A stretch of DNA of 57,047 nt from Muribaculaceae bacterium (GCA_017557665.1 JAFYYI010000047.1:1-57047); one strand, 5' to 3'; positions 1 through 10,112 are shown, numbered from the stretch's first letter. A program made the numbers and translations. The notes: generated from the sequence alone by a model not told the origin.

Positions 1-1194
1 CGTGCCCTGGTGGTGAAAACCATGCGTCAGGTGCTTGACGGCGCCGGCTACACCGAGGGTGAGACCCCGACGCTTCAGGCTATCGCCGGCGGCGCAACGG
101 CCCGTCCTTTCATCACCCACTTCAATGCGCTCAACATCCCGATGTACATGCGCATCGCCACCGAGCTTTATCTCAAGCGCCTGATTGTGGGCGGCTTTGA
201 GGGCGTGTATGAAATCGGCAAGAATTTCCGCAACGAGGGTATGGACCGCAACCACAATCCCGAGTTCACCTGCATGGAGCTGTACGTCCAGTACAAGGAC
301 TATAACTGGATGATGTCGTTTACCGAGCAGCTGCTGGAAACCATCTGCATCGCCGTTAACGGCAAGCCCGAGACCGAGATTGATGGCCAGGTCATCAGTT
401 TCAAGGCGCCCTATCGCCGCCTGCCCATCCTCGAGGCCATCAAGGAGAAGACGGGCCATGACCTGGAAGGCAAGACCGAGGACGAGATTCGCGCCGTGTG
501 CAAGGAGCTGAACCTCGAGATTGACGACACCATGGGCAAGGGCAAACTGATTGACGAGATCTTCGGTGAGTTCTGCGAGGGCACGTTCATTCAGCCCACG
601 TTCATCATCGACTATCCCGTCGAGATGTCGCCGCTGACCAAGATGCACCGCACCAAGCCGGGCCTGACCGAGCGCTTCGAGCTGATGGTCAACGGCAAGG
701 AGCTGGCCAACGCCTACAGCGAGCTCAACGACCCCATCGACCAGGAGGAACGCTTCAAGGAGCAGATGCGCCTGGCCGACAAGGGCGACGACGAGGCCAT
801 GGTCATCGACCAGGACTTCCTGCGTGCCCTGCAGTACGGCATGCCGCCGACGAGCGGTATCGGTATCGGCATCGACCGACTGGTGATGCTCATGACCGGC
901 AACAGTTACATCCAGGACGTGTTGCTCTTCCCGCAGATGCGTCCCGAAAAGGTGCCCGCCCGCGACAAGGTCGAGGCCTTTACCGCCCTGGGCATCCCCG
1001 AGGAGTGGGTCGCTCCCATTCAGAAGGCCGGTCTGCTCACCGTGGCCGCTCTTGGTGCACTCGAGAAGCCGGGCAAGCTCTTCCAGGACCTGCTCGACAT
1101 CAACAAGAAGTACAAGCTGGGTTACAAGGTGCCCGTCGTTGACGAGGTCAAGAAGTGGGTAGAGGCTGCCGCTGCGGCCACGCCCCAGCAGTAA
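1..1194 (+). CDS. lysS: Lysyl-tRNA synthetase, class II (5' truncated by window edge)
   Basis: Charges tRNA-Lys with lysine in the cytoplasm. The frame is open from base 1, so the N-terminal anticodon-binding OB fold and the true start lie outside the window; what remains is the class II catalytic domain. Motif 2 is visible as [14 protein letters not shown] (about bases 225-270) and motif 3 as GIGIGIDRL (about 855-885). After the catalytic core there is a roughly 75-residue C-terminal extension (from about base 970, starting near ALGIPEEW), which I recall as common in Bacteroidota LysS. An intrinsic terminator follows directly, so it is the last gene of its transcript. Confidence 0.96.
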   Translation, partial: RALVVKTMRQVLDGAGYTEGETPTLQAIAGGATARPFITHFNALNIPMYMRIATELYLKRLIVGGFEGVYEIGKNFRNEGMDRNHNPEFTCMELYVQYKDYNWMMSFTEQLLETICIAVNGKPETEIDGQVISFKAPYRRLPILEAIKEKTGHDLEGKTEDEIRAVCKELNLEIDDTMGKGKLIDEIFGEFCEGTFIQPTFIIDYPVEMSPLTKMHRTKPGLTERFELMVNGKELANAYSELNDPIDQEERFKEQMRLADKGDDEAMVIDQDFLRALQYGMPPTSGIGIGIDRLVMLMTGNSYIQDVLLFPQMRPEKVPARDKVEAFTALGIPEEWVAPIQKAGLLTVAALGALEKPGKLFQDLLDINKKYKLGYKVPVVDEVKKWVEAAAAATPQQ

Positions 1195-1220
1195 TCGCTA
1201 CAGTAGCGCGAAATCACACC

Positions 1221-1272
1221 GCGAGGTGCGGCTGCCACATCCCAAAGGCAGCACGCGCCTCGCGTTTTTTTT
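1221..1272 (+). terminator. Intrinsic terminator after lysS
   Basis: A GC-rich stem (GCGAGG..GCTGCC pairing with GGCAGC..CCTCGC, loop about 10 nt) is followed by a run of eight T. It sits 27 bases after the lysS stop codon. Confidence 0.85.
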
Positions 1273-1380
1273 AATGAAAATGCACGCGCGCAGAAAAGGC
1301 CAAAATTTCGATAGAAATGGAGGCTAAAAAATAGAATAAGGTGTGCCGGCCTTCAGATGATGAATGGCACAGTCGCTCGT

Positions 1381-2388
1381 TCAAGACTTTGACCTCTTGT
1401 AGGGCTTGCCGAGGAGGAAGGGCAGGTAACGCTCGATGAACAGGGCGATGGGATAGAGGATAATCATGACGATGACCGCGATGACGACTTTCAAGACGAA
1501 GTTGTCATCAAAGATGTCGGGCCCGGCGAATTTGGCAACCAGCATCTTGATGACGCCGATGAGGTAGTTCTGCAAGGCAAGGTAGGTGATGCCGGTGACG
1601 GCGACATTCTGGGCGACGCGGCTGGTGCCGAAACGCTGCTCTAGCAGGCGGCACGTGGCGGTGATGGCGGGCAGCATCATGATGACGGCCTCGGGGGCGA
1701 GGACGTAGGAGAGGTCCCTGTCGAGGTGTAAGGGAGCGATGATAAGGAAACACAAGGCAATGGCAGCCAGTGCCAGCCACAGGAACGTGCGCGGCGCGGT
1801 GTCAAAGGTGAAGCGCTCAATCTGCTTGTGGCAACAGTTGCCCACAGCATAGACGGGCAGGTAGAGCATGGCGCGGCCGATGTTCCAAAAACGTATGTCG
1901 GGGAAGGCGTCAAGCAGGCCGATGAGGCTGATGGCGAAGGCCGCGACAAGCGGCCAGTAACCCGGCAACAGGCGCTTGATGGGATAGTAGACGAGCTGCA
2001 TGACCAGCAGGCAGGCGAGGAACCAGAAGGGTCCCACAACTATCTCGGGCCGACCCGTGACGAACTGCCACAGCGGGGTGAGCGTGTCGATGGCCATCTC
2101 TTCGGGGCCTGCCAAGCGGCGTCCCACCAGTAACCACAGGGCGTAAAAGATGATGAAGAAGGTGGTGTAAGGCACGAGAATCTGCCGTGCACGATGGCGC
2201 GCAAAGGCGAAGAAATTCTTCTGCTTGGCAATGTTGAAGACATAGCCGGCGGCAAAGAAGAAGACCGGCGTGCCAACGTTGAACAGGGCCGACTCGTGGG
2301 CGTTGTCATAGCGCGGCGGCGTGTGATACACCACCACGAGGAACATCGCGATAAATTTCATGTAATCGAGCCAGGCCTTGCGTTTCAT
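1381..2388 (-). CDS. Acyltransferase family 3 membrane protein
   Basis: A 335-residue integral membrane protein with about ten hydrophobic segments. The N-terminus (LDYMKFIAMFLVVVYHT) is the hallmark of the acyltransferase 3 / fucose 4-O-acetylase-like family, in which the conserved His after the first segment takes part in transferring an acyl group to a sugar at the membrane. The family modifies O-antigen, capsule or other glycans; the substrate here cannot be told. It lies downstream of serS on the same strand but is separated from it by a terminator-like hairpin, so it is probably transcribed on its own or by read-through. ATG start at 2388. Confidence 0.85.
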   Translation of the reverse strand: MKRKAWLDYMKFIAMFLVVVYHTPPRYDNAHESALFNVGTPVFFFAAGYVFNIAKQKNFFAFARHRARQILVPYTTFFIIFYALWLLVGRRLAGPEEMAIDTLTPLWQFVTGRPEIVVGPFWFLACLLVMQLVYYPIKRLLPGYWPLVAAFAISLIGLLDAFPDIRFWNIGRAMLYLPVYAVGNCCHKQIERFTFDTAPRTFLWLALAAIALCFLIIAPLHLDRDLSYVLAPEAVIMMLPAITATCRLLEQRFGTSRVAQNVAVTGITYLALQNYLIGVIKMLVAKFAGPDIFDDNFVLKVVIAVIVMIILYPIALFIERYLPFLLGKPYKRSKS

Positions 2389-2410
2389 CTTCTGTCGTGT
2401 CTATACATAA

Positions 2411-2474
2411 AAAAGGAAAACAATAAGTACAATAAAAACAATGGTTGTTTGCCGTTATTGCGCTTATTGTTTTC
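2411..2474 (-). terminator. Intrinsic terminator after serS
   Basis: A 12-bp inverted repeat (GAAAACAATAAG at 2416-2427 with its complement at 2463-2474) encloses a second small hairpin (AAACAA tgg TTGTTT). Read on the minus strand it is followed by TTTTCCTTTTTT. It lies between the serS stop and the acyltransferase start. Confidence 0.65.
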
Positions 2475-2487
2475 TCTATATCTAATG

Positions 2488-3759
2488 TCAGTCGATGATG
2501 TCGAAACCGGTGTAACGCTGCAGAGCGGCGGGGATGCGGATGCCCTCAGGCGTCTGATTGTTCTCGAGCAGGGCTGCCACGATGCGGGGCAAGGCCAGTG
2601 CCGACCCGTTGAGGGTGTGGCACAGGTGAGTCTTCTTGTCGTCGCCACGGTAGCGGCACTTCAGACGGTTAGCCTGATAGGTCTCGAAGTTGGATACACT
2701 GCTCACCTCAAGCCAGCGCTGCTGGGCTGCCGACCACACCTCGAAGTCGAAGGTGATGGCGCTGGTGAAGCTCATGTCACCACCACACAAGCGCAGGATG
2801 TGCCAGGGCAACTCCAGTTTCTCGAGCAGGCCCTGCACGTGGTCCTTCATCTCCTCGAGGGCGGCATAAGAGTCCTCGGGCTTCTCGATGCGCACGATCT
2901 CGACCTTGTCGAACTGGTGCAGGCGGTTCAGGCCACGCACGTCCTTGCCGTAGGAACCGGCCTCGCGGCGGAAGCATGCCGAGTAGGCACAATTCTTCTT
3001 GGGCAGTTCCTCCTGCGGGATGATGACGTCGCGGTACATGTTGGTCACGGGAACCTCGGCAGTGGGAATCAGGTAGAAGTTGTCCACCTGGCAGTGGTAC
3101 ATCTGACCCTCCTTGTCGGGCAATTGTCCCGTACCCAGACCCGATGCCTCGTTGACAACCAGCGGGGGCTCAATCTCGAGGTAGCCCGCCTTGCCGGCCT
3201 CGTCGAGGAAGAACTGAATCAAGGCGCGCTGCAAGCGTGCACCCTTGCCCACATAGACAGGGAAGCCCGCTCCGGTGATTTTCACGCCCAGGTCAAAGTC
3301 GATGAGGTTGTACTTCTTGGCCAAGTCCCAATGGGGCAGAGCACCCTCGGGCAGTTCGGGCATCTTGCCGCCCGTTTTCTCGACCACGTTGTCCTCGGCG
3401 GTGCGACCCTCGGGCACGCCGCAGTAGGGGACGTTGGGGATGCTCAGCAGGATATTGGTAATTTCGTCCTGTGCGGCTGTCAAGTTGTCGTCAATCTCCT
3501 TGTTGGCGGTCTTGAGATCAGCCACTTGGGCTTTCACCTTCTCGGCTTCTTCACGGTTGCCCTGTTTCATGAGGGCACCGATTTGAGCGGCCATTTTATT
3601 GAGTACTGCGGCGTTGTCGTCGCGTTGTTTCTGCAGTGCACGGCGCTGCTTGTCCAGGTCCACGATGCGCGTGATGGGCTCACGTCCGTCAAACTGCTTG
3701 ACGGCAAGGCGGCGAATCACCTCCTCGGGGTCCTGGTTGATGAGTTGTAAGGTCAGCAT
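2488..3759 (-). CDS. serS: Seryl-tRNA synthetase
   Basis: Charges tRNA-Ser (and tRNA-Sec) with serine. It is 423 residues, the usual length. The first about 100 residues form the long antiparallel coiled coil that grips the tRNA-Ser variable arm (rich in K, E, Q and A). The class II core shows motif 2 in CFRREAGSYGKDVRGLNR and motif 3 in NGSALALPRIVAALLEN. It follows ftsZ on the same strand after 63 bases with no obvious terminator, so it may be read from the end of the division cluster. The ATG start at 3759 places the coiled coil at the expected distance. Confidence 0.97.
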   Translation of the reverse strand: MLTLQLINQDPEEVIRRLAVKQFDGREPITRIVDLDKQRRALQKQRDDNAAVLNKMAAQIGALMKQGNREEAEKVKAQVADLKTANKEIDDNLTAAQDEITNILLSIPNVPYCGVPEGRTAEDNVVEKTGGKMPELPEGALPHWDLAKKYNLIDFDLGVKITGAGFPVYVGKGARLQRALIQFFLDEAGKAGYLEIEPPLVVNEASGLGTGQLPDKEGQMYHCQVDNFYLIPTAEVPVTNMYRDVIIPQEELPKKNCAYSACFRREAGSYGKDVRGLNRLHQFDKVEIVRIEKPEDSYAALEEMKDHVQGLLEKLELPWHILRLCGGDMSFTSAITFDFEVWSAAQQRWLEVSSVSNFETYQANRLKCRYRGDDKKTHLCHTLNGSALALPRIVAALLENNQTPEGIRIPAALQRYTGFDIID

Positions 3760-3822
3760 TCTTAGTTTTTAGTCCTTTTTAGTCCTATGTCCTTAATTTT
3801 TATGTGTTGTGGTTATAAGGGA

Positions 3823-5217
3823 TCAACCCTCACCGAAGTCGATGGTCTGCGAGTCGCCAGAAGCGGGACGCCTCGTTGACTTGGGCACCTCGACAGGGCG
3901 TTCATTGCTGGCTGCCTGTTGGCGATCCTTGAGCTGGTTACGGAAGTCAGGCTTGCGGCCGTAGGTCGGCGTTTTCTCGATCATGTCGATCACGTCGTCA
4001 TCGTCCATCTCCTCGGGGGTGAGGACAAGATAGCGCGCGCTGAGTTGACGAAGCGTCATGTCGGTGATAGCCTTGTCGCCATACTCATCCTTGAGGCGTT
4101 GATCGGCTTGAACCGGTTCGTGCCTGGTGGTCTGCACGGTGGGCACAGGAGACTCCTTGTCCAACGAAACATTGAAGCCCGAAGCCAGCACAGTCACCTT
4201 GATTTGATCCTCAAGCGTGTTATCAAATGCCATACCCCAGATAACGTCAACCTCCTGGTCGAAGTTGGCCATGAACTCCTGAATCTCGTTCATCTCGTCC
4301 ATCAACAGGGGATGATCGCTCTTGGGATTATAGTAGAAGTTCATCAGAATCTTCTGCGAGCCGTAAACGTCACGGTTCTTGAGCAGCGGCGATTCCAGAG
4401 CGTCCTCGATGGCCCTGGTCACACGGCGCTCGCCCGTGCCATAACCCGAACTGATGATAGCGGCACCACCATTGCGCAGGGTGGTGTTCACATCATTGAA
4501 GTCCAGATTGATCTTACCCTTGACGGTGATCAGGTCACTGATGCTGCGTGCAGCGATAGTCAGTGTGTCATCGGCCTTGCCGAAGGCGTTGGTAAAGTCG
4601 AGATCCTTGTAAATCTCGGTCAGACGCTGGTTGTTGATGATGAGCAGGGCATCAACATACTTGCCCATCTCATCGGCGCCACCCAATGCCTTGAGAATCT
4701 TCTTGGGACCCTCGAACAGGAAGGGGATGGTCACGATACCGATGGTGAGGACACCCTTCTCATGGGCGATGCGTGCCACAACAGGTGCAGCACCGGTACC
4801 GGTACCGCCACCCATACCAGCGGTGATGAAGACCATCTTGGTGTCGTCGTCGAACAGGGCGGCAATCTCGGCTTCGCTCTCCTCGGCGGCACGGCGTGCC
4901 ACATCAGGCACATTGCCTGCTCCCAAGCCGTGGGTCGTGTTCGGGCCCAGCAGCACGCGGTTGGGCACCGGCGACTCGTTGAGCTGCTGGCGGTCGGTGT
5001 TGAGGACGACGAACGAGACGCCCTCGATGTTCTGCATGTACATGTGATTGATGGCGTTGTTACCACCGCCACCGACGCCCATCACCTTGATGATGGTTTG
5101 CTGATTGTCCTTATCCTGGAAACCGGAATTCTGGTCCAGTGTTGACATGATATCCTGGTTAGGCTCGCGAGAACCTTTGCCCGATTCATTGAATTTGATT
5201 CTGTTCTTGTCTTCCAT
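3823..5217 (-). CDS. ftsZ: Cell division GTPase FtsZ
   Basis: Tubulin-like GTPase that polymerises into the Z ring at mid-cell. The nucleotide-binding glycine patch GVGGGGNNA is at about residues 47-55 and the tubulin signature GGGTGTG at 136-142; the T7 loop is visible in NLDFNDV. At 464 residues it is longer than the Escherichia coli protein because of an N-terminal extension of about 40 residues and a long linker after about residue 370. The C-terminus (IDFGEG) does not look like the classical conserved tail that docks FtsA and ZipA. It is the last dcw gene of the cluster, 52 bases after ftsA. An internal Met at residue 24 is an alternative start. Confidence 0.97.
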   Translation of the reverse strand: MEDKNRIKFNESGKGSREPNQDIMSTLDQNSGFQDKDNQQTIIKVMGVGGGGNNAINHMYMQNIEGVSFVVLNTDRQQLNESPVPNRVLLGPNTTHGLGAGNVPDVARRAAEESEAEIAALFDDDTKMVFITAGMGGGTGTGAAPVVARIAHEKGVLTIGIVTIPFLFEGPKKILKALGGADEMGKYVDALLIINNQRLTEIYKDLDFTNAFGKADDTLTIAARSISDLITVKGKINLDFNDVNTTLRNGGAAIISSGYGTGERRVTRAIEDALESPLLKNRDVYGSQKILMNFYYNPKSDHPLLMDEMNEIQEFMANFDQEVDVIWGMAFDNTLEDQIKVTVLASGFNVSLDKESPVPTVQTTRHEPVQADQRLKDEYGDKAITDMTLRQLSARYLVLTPEEMDDDDVIDMIEKTPTYGRKPDFRNQLKDRQQAASNERPVEVPKSTRRPASGDSQTIDFGEG

Positions 5218-5269
5218 ATTGTGTTGTTGTTATTTTTTTGTTAGGGTGAAATGGGTTCTTCTTCTCGCG

Positions 5270-6589
5270 TTACCTTTCATCGTCCATGTCATCATCCTCG
5301 GACATCAGGCCCTTGAGTTTCTCAAGCCATCCTGAGGCACGACGCGGTTTCTTTTTCTTGCCTGATTCGCGCTTGTTTCCAGGATCCGCTACCTCCTCAG
5401 GCTCGGGTTTGTTATAGTTGCCGGGGATGATGGGGCCGACGGCATAGGTGTTGAGTTCGACGCAGGTCTCACCATCGCCAATGCGCTCGGCAGCAGCAGC
5501 GAGCAGCGAGAACATCTCGATGTACTCCATGCGGTTAATCTCGCCGTTGAGGATGTTGAGTGTGGGCGGGTTCTGGCCCATGCGGACATTGATCTTGATG
5601 GTCTCGGCCAGTTTCTGCTGCAAGCCGCCCAGATGAGCGCAACCGCCGATGAGGACGATGCTCTTGATCTCGTCGGGCGATACAGCGGCATTGGCCAGCT
5701 GCTGGTTGATGTTAGCGAGGATTTCGCCCGTGCGAGCGCTGAAATATTTGGCAGCCTCGACTGCGTTGACACCCTCGATGATGACGTTGCTCACGTTGTT
5801 CGGGTCAAGAGGATTGTTGATGTTCTTCTTCACATTCTCGACGGTCTCCTCGACCACGGTCAGACCGTTCATCACGTCGCGGGTGAGGTTACGGCCACCC
5901 AGGGGCAGCGTGTTCAGGTAGATGAGCGCCTTGTTCTTGTAGATAGACACGGTAGTGGTCTCGGCACCCATGTCAACGAGCATGCAGCCCAGTTGACGGT
6001 CATTGTCGCTCAATATCTGTTCACCGACGGCCAGAGGCGTAACGATATAATCCTTCACAGGAATGCCAAAGGTCATCAGGCGGTTCAGGTTGAGTTTCAG
6101 CGAGGGCTTTGCCACAATCAGGTTGACCTTGATTTTTATGGAAGAGCCAAATTGTCCTACGGGGTTAGGGGTTTCAACTTTGTCGACATAGTAGGCTCGG
6201 GGCACAATATCCACGGTCTCATAGTTGCGCAACGGAGTGCTGGTGGCATCCTTGATGATGCGGTCGATGAGTTCCTTGGTGATGGCCTCGGTGGTGCCTA
6301 CGCTGCGGTTCACCTCACTGAGGATGCTGTGTAACGAGCGGCCGCTGACACCCATGTAAACCTGGGTCACACGTCCGTCAATCATGCCTTCGAGGTTCCT
6401 GAGAATGCGGTTGACGCTACTCTTGACGTTCTCTACATTCTGTACAATGCCATAACGCACGCTGTTGAGGTGGCGTTCCTCTTGCAGGTGCTTGATGCTC
6501 AAGTATCCTGACGAAGTCTTCTCTGCGATAGCTCCCACGATTTTGGAGCTTCCGATTTCAAGTGCTACGATATACTGGTTCTTTTCCAT
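5270..6589 (-). CDS. ftsA: Cell division protein FtsA, actin-like
   Basis: Actin-family ATPase that tethers FtsZ to the inner membrane and recruits later divisome proteins. The N-terminal phosphate loop is in ALEIGSSKIVGAIAEK, and the second phosphate region reads LVDMGAETTTVSIY. The C-terminus carries a short predicted amphipathic helix (GWLEKLKGLM) followed by an acidic end, consistent with the membrane-targeting sequence of the family. Length (439) is normal. It lies between ftsQ (50-base gap) and ftsZ on the minus strand, the order expected in a dcw cluster. Confidence 0.95.
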   Translation of the reverse strand: MEKNQYIVALEIGSSKIVGAIAEKTSSGYLSIKHLQEERHLNSVRYGIVQNVENVKSSVNRILRNLEGMIDGRVTQVYMGVSGRSLHSILSEVNRSVGTTEAITKELIDRIIKDATSTPLRNYETVDIVPRAYYVDKVETPNPVGQFGSSIKIKVNLIVAKPSLKLNLNRLMTFGIPVKDYIVTPLAVGEQILSDNDRQLGCMLVDMGAETTTVSIYKNKALIYLNTLPLGGRNLTRDVMNGLTVVEETVENVKKNINNPLDPNNVSNVIIEGVNAVEAAKYFSARTGEILANINQQLANAAVSPDEIKSIVLIGGCAHLGGLQQKLAETIKINVRMGQNPPTLNILNGEINRMEYIEMFSLLAAAAERIGDGETCVELNTYAVGPIIPGNYNKPEPEEVADPGNKRESGKKKKPRRASGWLEKLKGLMSEDDDMDDER

Positions 6590-6639
6590 AAAACGTATAG
6601 CTATATATTTTTTATTTTGGTTTTTTTTATGATAGTTAA

Positions 6640-7581
6640 TTACTTTTTCTTCTCAGTTCCGCCCTTGGCGTTCTTGGCGTCAGCCGGCTTGGCCTCGGCC
6701 TGTTTGCTGTCCTCCTTCTTGGACGCGTCTCCCGTGGACGGTTTCTCATCGCTCTTCTGACCTTGCTTGGTGGCCTCAGTGCTGATAGTCTCAAGGTCGG
6801 GCGCTATCTCGTCATCCTCGGGGTCGTACTCGAAGGTCTGCACGACAGCCTTGACGCGGCGGGTCGCCACAATCTGGTGGTTCCACTTCACCGAGATGGT
6901 GTCGTAGGCGTTCCACCCCTTTTTGGGCAGCACCTCGCGGTAGAAAAGCTTGAGCTTGGCAAACTTGTTCTCAAAACCGCTGGCATTGCCGATGTTCACC
7001 ACATGGCCGCTGAATTCGGGCACGATGATGATGTTGTTGGTGTCGTTGAAACAATACATCGTCACGAGCGAGCGCAGCAGCGTGTCGTTCTCGACATAGT
7101 CGATGAGCGGCAACAGGCGCGTGGGCGGAAATTGCTTGGTGAAATGTCCCCTGACCACAGGCACGTCGCTGTGGTAGTAGATGTTGGCGTCCATGCGCTT
7201 GCCGGCACGGTTCACATAGTAGGAACTCTCGCCGTCAAACACGCGGAGCACGGGGAGCAGCTGGCTCACGCGGATGAGCAGTTTCCCATCCTGGCACTTC
7301 ACAATGTCGGCATCCTCGAGATAGGGCGACATGGTCAGCGCTTTCTCCACCTTGGAGGCGTCGATGTCGTCCATACGCTTGCCCTCGAGTTTGATGCCCT
7401 TGCTCTGCAGGTCACTGAGGATGCCCTGGGGCGTGACGAACGAAGTGCTGTCGGCGTTGATGACTTCAACAATGACCTTGGAGCACAATTCGTCTTCCGA
7501 CTTGCCGCGGGCCCACAGAATTCCTGCGGTGAGAGCGACAGCCAGGACAACCAGGATGCTGTTTTGTATCAGTCTTTTCAA
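6640..7581 (-). CDS. ftsQ: Cell division protein FtsQ-like
   Basis: Bitopic divisome protein linking early and late septation proteins. One N-terminal membrane segment (about residues 8-24) is followed by a periplasmic domain with a POTRA-like start (SFVTPQGILSDL) and FtsQ-like beta region. The C-terminal about 60 residues are a low-complexity tail rich in K, E, A and D. Assignment rests on position between murC and ftsA and on topology, since FtsQ sequences diverge strongly. The apparent start is TTG at 7581, overlapping the murC TGA stop by 4 bases, which suggests translational coupling. Confidence 0.85.
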   Translation of the reverse strand: MKRLIQNSILVVLAVALTAGILWARGKSEDELCSKVIVEVINADSTSFVTPQGILSDLQSKGIKLEGKRMDDIDASKVEKALTMSPYLEDADIVKCQDGKLLIRVSQLLPVLRVFDGESSYYVNRAGKRMDANIYYHSDVPVVRGHFTKQFPPTRLLPLIDYVENDTLLRSLVTMYCFNDTNNIIIVPEFSGHVVNIGNASGFENKFAKLKLFYREVLPKKGWNAYDTISVKWNHQIVATRRVKAVVQTFEYDPEDDEIAPDLETISTEATKQGQKSDEKPSTGDASKKEDSKQAEAKPADAKNAKGGTEKKK

Positions 7582-8963
7582 CGTTTTTGCTTCTTAAATT
7601 CAACGCAAATTTGTGGCAGCAGATTGGCGATATCACCGGCACCCGCTGTCAATAAAACGTCAAAATTACTCAATTCTATTGATTTAATCAAATTTTCTTT
7701 AGAGTAAATGCATTTTTTTGTGCAGGTGACCTGATTTAGTATCATTTCACTCGTCACTCCGGGGATGGGTTCCTCGCGGGCGGGATAGATGGGAAGCAGG
7801 ATGACTTCGTCGGCCAGCGAGAGCGCTTGGGCAAACTCGGGAGCGAAGTCGCGTGTGCGGGTGTACAGGTGGGGTTGGAAGATCACGGTGAGGCGGCGGT
7901 CCTTGTAAAGGTCGCGTACCGACGAGATGCTCGCCTTCAGCTCTCCGGGGTGATGGGCATAATCGTCGATCATCACCTTGCCGTGCTCTCCGGGTTCTTT
8001 GAGCCAGAACTCAAAGCGGCGTTTGGCACCCATGAAGGATGCGATGGCCTCGCGCATCGCCTCGTGTGGAACTTCGGCCAGGCGGCATGCCGCCATGGCG
8101 GCAATCGCGTTCTCGATGTTGATGTCCACGGGAACACCGAGGCTGATGTCGGTGATGGTCTCCCACGGCGTCACCAGGTCAAAGGTGATTTCGCCGTTAC
8201 CCTTGCGGATAGCCTCGGCATGGAAGTCGCCCTCGTCGCGGCTGTAGGTATAGGTCTTGACATCGTCGGCCACACGCGGCTGAAGGGCCAGGCCAGTGTG
8301 GATGATGAGCGCTCCACCGGGCTTGATCAACTCGGTGAAATGAGCGAACCCCTCCAGATAGGCTTCTGGAGTGCCGTAGATGTCCAAGTGGTCAGGGTCA
8401 GTAGAAGTCACCACGGCGATATATGGCCTCAGGTGATGGAACGAGCGGTCAAACTCGTCGGCCTCGATGACCGAATAGGGGCTGGTGGCCGACAGCAGGA
8501 AATTGCTGTCATAATTGCGCAGCACGCCACCGAGGAACGCGTTGCACCCGATGCCTGAATGGTGCAGGATGTGTGCGGCCATGCTCGAGGTCGTGGTCTT
8601 GCCGTGAGTGCCGGCAAAACACAGGCCCTTGCTTTGGGCCGTGATAATACCCAGCAGCGCGGCGCGCTTGATCACCTCAAAGCCATTCTCACGAAAGTAG
8701 GTGAGTCCTCGATGGCTGTCGGGAACGGCAGGGGTATAAACGACTAGGGTGCGTTCCGGGTCGCGGCAATAGTCGGGAATGAGGGCGGGGTCCTCGTCAA
8801 AGTCGATGTGCACCCCTTCGTTTTCAAGTGCCTGTGTCAACTCGCTGGGTGTGCGGTCATATCCAGCGATTCGTTTGCCTTGAGCCAGGAAATAGCGCTC
8901 GAGGGCAGCCATGCCGATGCCGCCCGCTCCCACGAAATACAATGAATCAAACTCTTTCATCAT
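7578..8963 (-). CDS. murC: UDP-N-acetylmuramate--L-alanine ligase
   Basis: ATP-dependent cytoplasmic ligase adding the first amino acid, L-Ala, to UDP-MurNAc. The N-terminal UDP-binding domain shows GAGGIGM near residue 12, and the Mur-ligase ATP loop is GTHGKTTTSSM near residue 118. The Mur-ligase middle-domain motif is seen as EADEFDRSF, and the C-terminal domain has DDYAHHPGE. At 461 residues it is of normal length. It sits 18 bases after murG and overlaps ftsQ by 4 bases. Confidence 0.97.
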   Translation of the reverse strand: MMKEFDSLYFVGAGGIGMAALERYFLAQGKRIAGYDRTPSELTQALENEGVHIDFDEDPALIPDYCRDPERTLVVYTPAVPDSHRGLTYFRENGFEVIKRAALLGIITAQSKGLCFAGTHGKTTTSSMAAHILHHSGIGCNAFLGGVLRNYDSNFLLSATSPYSVIEADEFDRSFHHLRPYIAVVTSTDPDHLDIYGTPEAYLEGFAHFTELIKPGGALIIHTGLALQPRVADDVKTYTYSRDEGDFHAEAIRKGNGEITFDLVTPWETITDISLGVPVDINIENAIAAMAACRLAEVPHEAMREAIASFMGAKRRFEFWLKEPGEHGKVMIDDYAHHPGELKASISSVRDLYKDRRLTVIFQPHLYTRTRDFAPEFAQALSLADEVILLPIYPAREEPIPGVTSEMILNQVTCTKKCIYSKENLIKSIELSNFDVLLTAGAGDIANLLPQICVEFKKQKR

Positions 8964-8981
8964 TTCCTAGTATTGGATGTG

Positions 8982-10112
8982 TTATGCTTTGTTGTGTTGG
9001 ATAATTTTCTCAATTTCATCAACGATGTGCTCGGCTGCATCGCGCAGGGCCATCTCCAGGACATTCTTGCCCAGCGAGGCCGTCTTGGCTTCGTCGGCCA
9101 CGGTAGCGAGCATCGTGCTGACGAGTTGTGTGCCGGCATCGGCGTCGGTCACCATGATGGCGGCATCACGTGTGGACAGCGCAAGGGCGTTCTTGGTCTG
9201 ATGGTCTTCGGCTACATTTGGCGAGGGCACCAGTATAGCGGCCTTGCCCAGCAGTTGCAACTCGGATATCGAGCTGGCTCCGGCACGCGAAACCACCAGG
9301 TCGGCGGCACGGTAGGCCATGTCCATATTGCTGATGAAAGGCATCTGAATGACATTTTTCACGCCCGATGCCTCCAGCGCCTCGCGGCACTGCTGGTCAT
9401 AGAGTTTGCCCGTCTGCCAGATGACCTGCACATCATAATCGGCAGCGCCGATGGTGGCCAGGCCGTCGATGATGGCATTGTTGATGGTGCGTGCTCCCAG
9501 GCTGCCCCCGATGATGAGGATGGTCTTCTTGTCGGGCTGCATGCCCATCGCTTGACGTGCCTGCTCCTGGGTTGCTCCGCAATCCAGCAGGTTACGCCTC
9601 ACGGGGTTACCAGTGAGCACAATCTTCTCCTTGGGGAAGAAACGTTCCATGCCCTCATAGGCGACGCAGATGCACTGCGCGTTGGCGGCCAACAGCTTGT
9701 TGGTCACTCCGGCATAGGAATTCTGCTCCTGCAGCAGGGTGGGGATGCCCTGTTTCTGGGCAGCCTTAAGCATGGGACCACTGGCATATCCGCCCACACC
9801 GACAGCAATGTCGGGCTTGAAATCGCGCAGAATTTTTTTGGCCAAGCCCATGCTCTTGAACAGGCGGGCCAGTACCTTGAAGTTGCGCAACAAGTGTTTG
9901 CGGTCAAAGCCGCTCACGGGCAATCCGATGATATTATAGCCGGCTGCCGGCACTTTTTCCATTTCCATACGGCCCTCGGCGCCGACAAACAGGATGTTGG
10001 CGTCAGGGTAGCGCCGACGTACCTCGTTGGCGATTGACAAAGCCGGGAAGATGTGGCCTCCGGTTCCGCCACCGCTCACCAGCACATTGAGTTGTTGTTT
10101 ATCTCCAGACAT
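8982..10112 (-). CDS. murG: UDP-GlcNAc:lipid I GlcNAc transferase MurG
   Basis: Peripheral GT-B glycosyltransferase that converts lipid I to lipid II at the inner face of the membrane. The glycine-rich loop SGGGTGGHIFPA is near residues 13-24 and the second GT-B glycine loop is IIGGSLGARTINNA. I start it at the ATG at 10112 (MSGDKQQLN), which puts the loop where the family has it; a longer frame to 10202 adds about 30 residues that lie within ftsW. With this start it overlaps the end of ftsW by 14 bases, consistent with coupled translation. Confidence 0.95.
   Translation of the reverse strand: MSGDKQQLNVLVSGGGTGGHIFPALSIANEVRRRYPDANILFVGAEGRMEMEKVPAAGYNIIGLPVSGFDRKHLLRNFKVLARLFKSMGLAKKILRDFKPDIAVGVGGYASGPMLKAAQKQGIPTLLQEQNSYAGVTNKLLAANAQCICVAYEGMERFFPKEKIVLTGNPVRRNLLDCGATQEQARQAMGMQPDKKTILIIGGSLGARTINNAIIDGLATIGAADYDVQVIWQTGKLYDQQCREALEASGVKNVIQMPFISNMDMAYRAADLVVSRAGASSISELQLLGKAAILVPSPNVAEDHQTKNALALSTRDAAIMVTDADAGTQLVSTMLATVADEAKTASLGKNVLEMALRDAAEHIVDEIEKIIQHNKA

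Noticed and set aside
2194..3750. 518-codon open frame on the plus strand
   Set aside because: Lies antisense to serS and the acyltransferase gene; the translation is a Val/Leu/His-rich low-information shadow of GC-rich codons.
3919..5145. 408-codon open frame on the plus strand
   Set aside because: Antisense to ftsZ, whose motifs are complete on the other strand.
8973..10037. 354-codon open frame on the plus strand
   Set aside because: Antisense to murG; no recognisable protein features.
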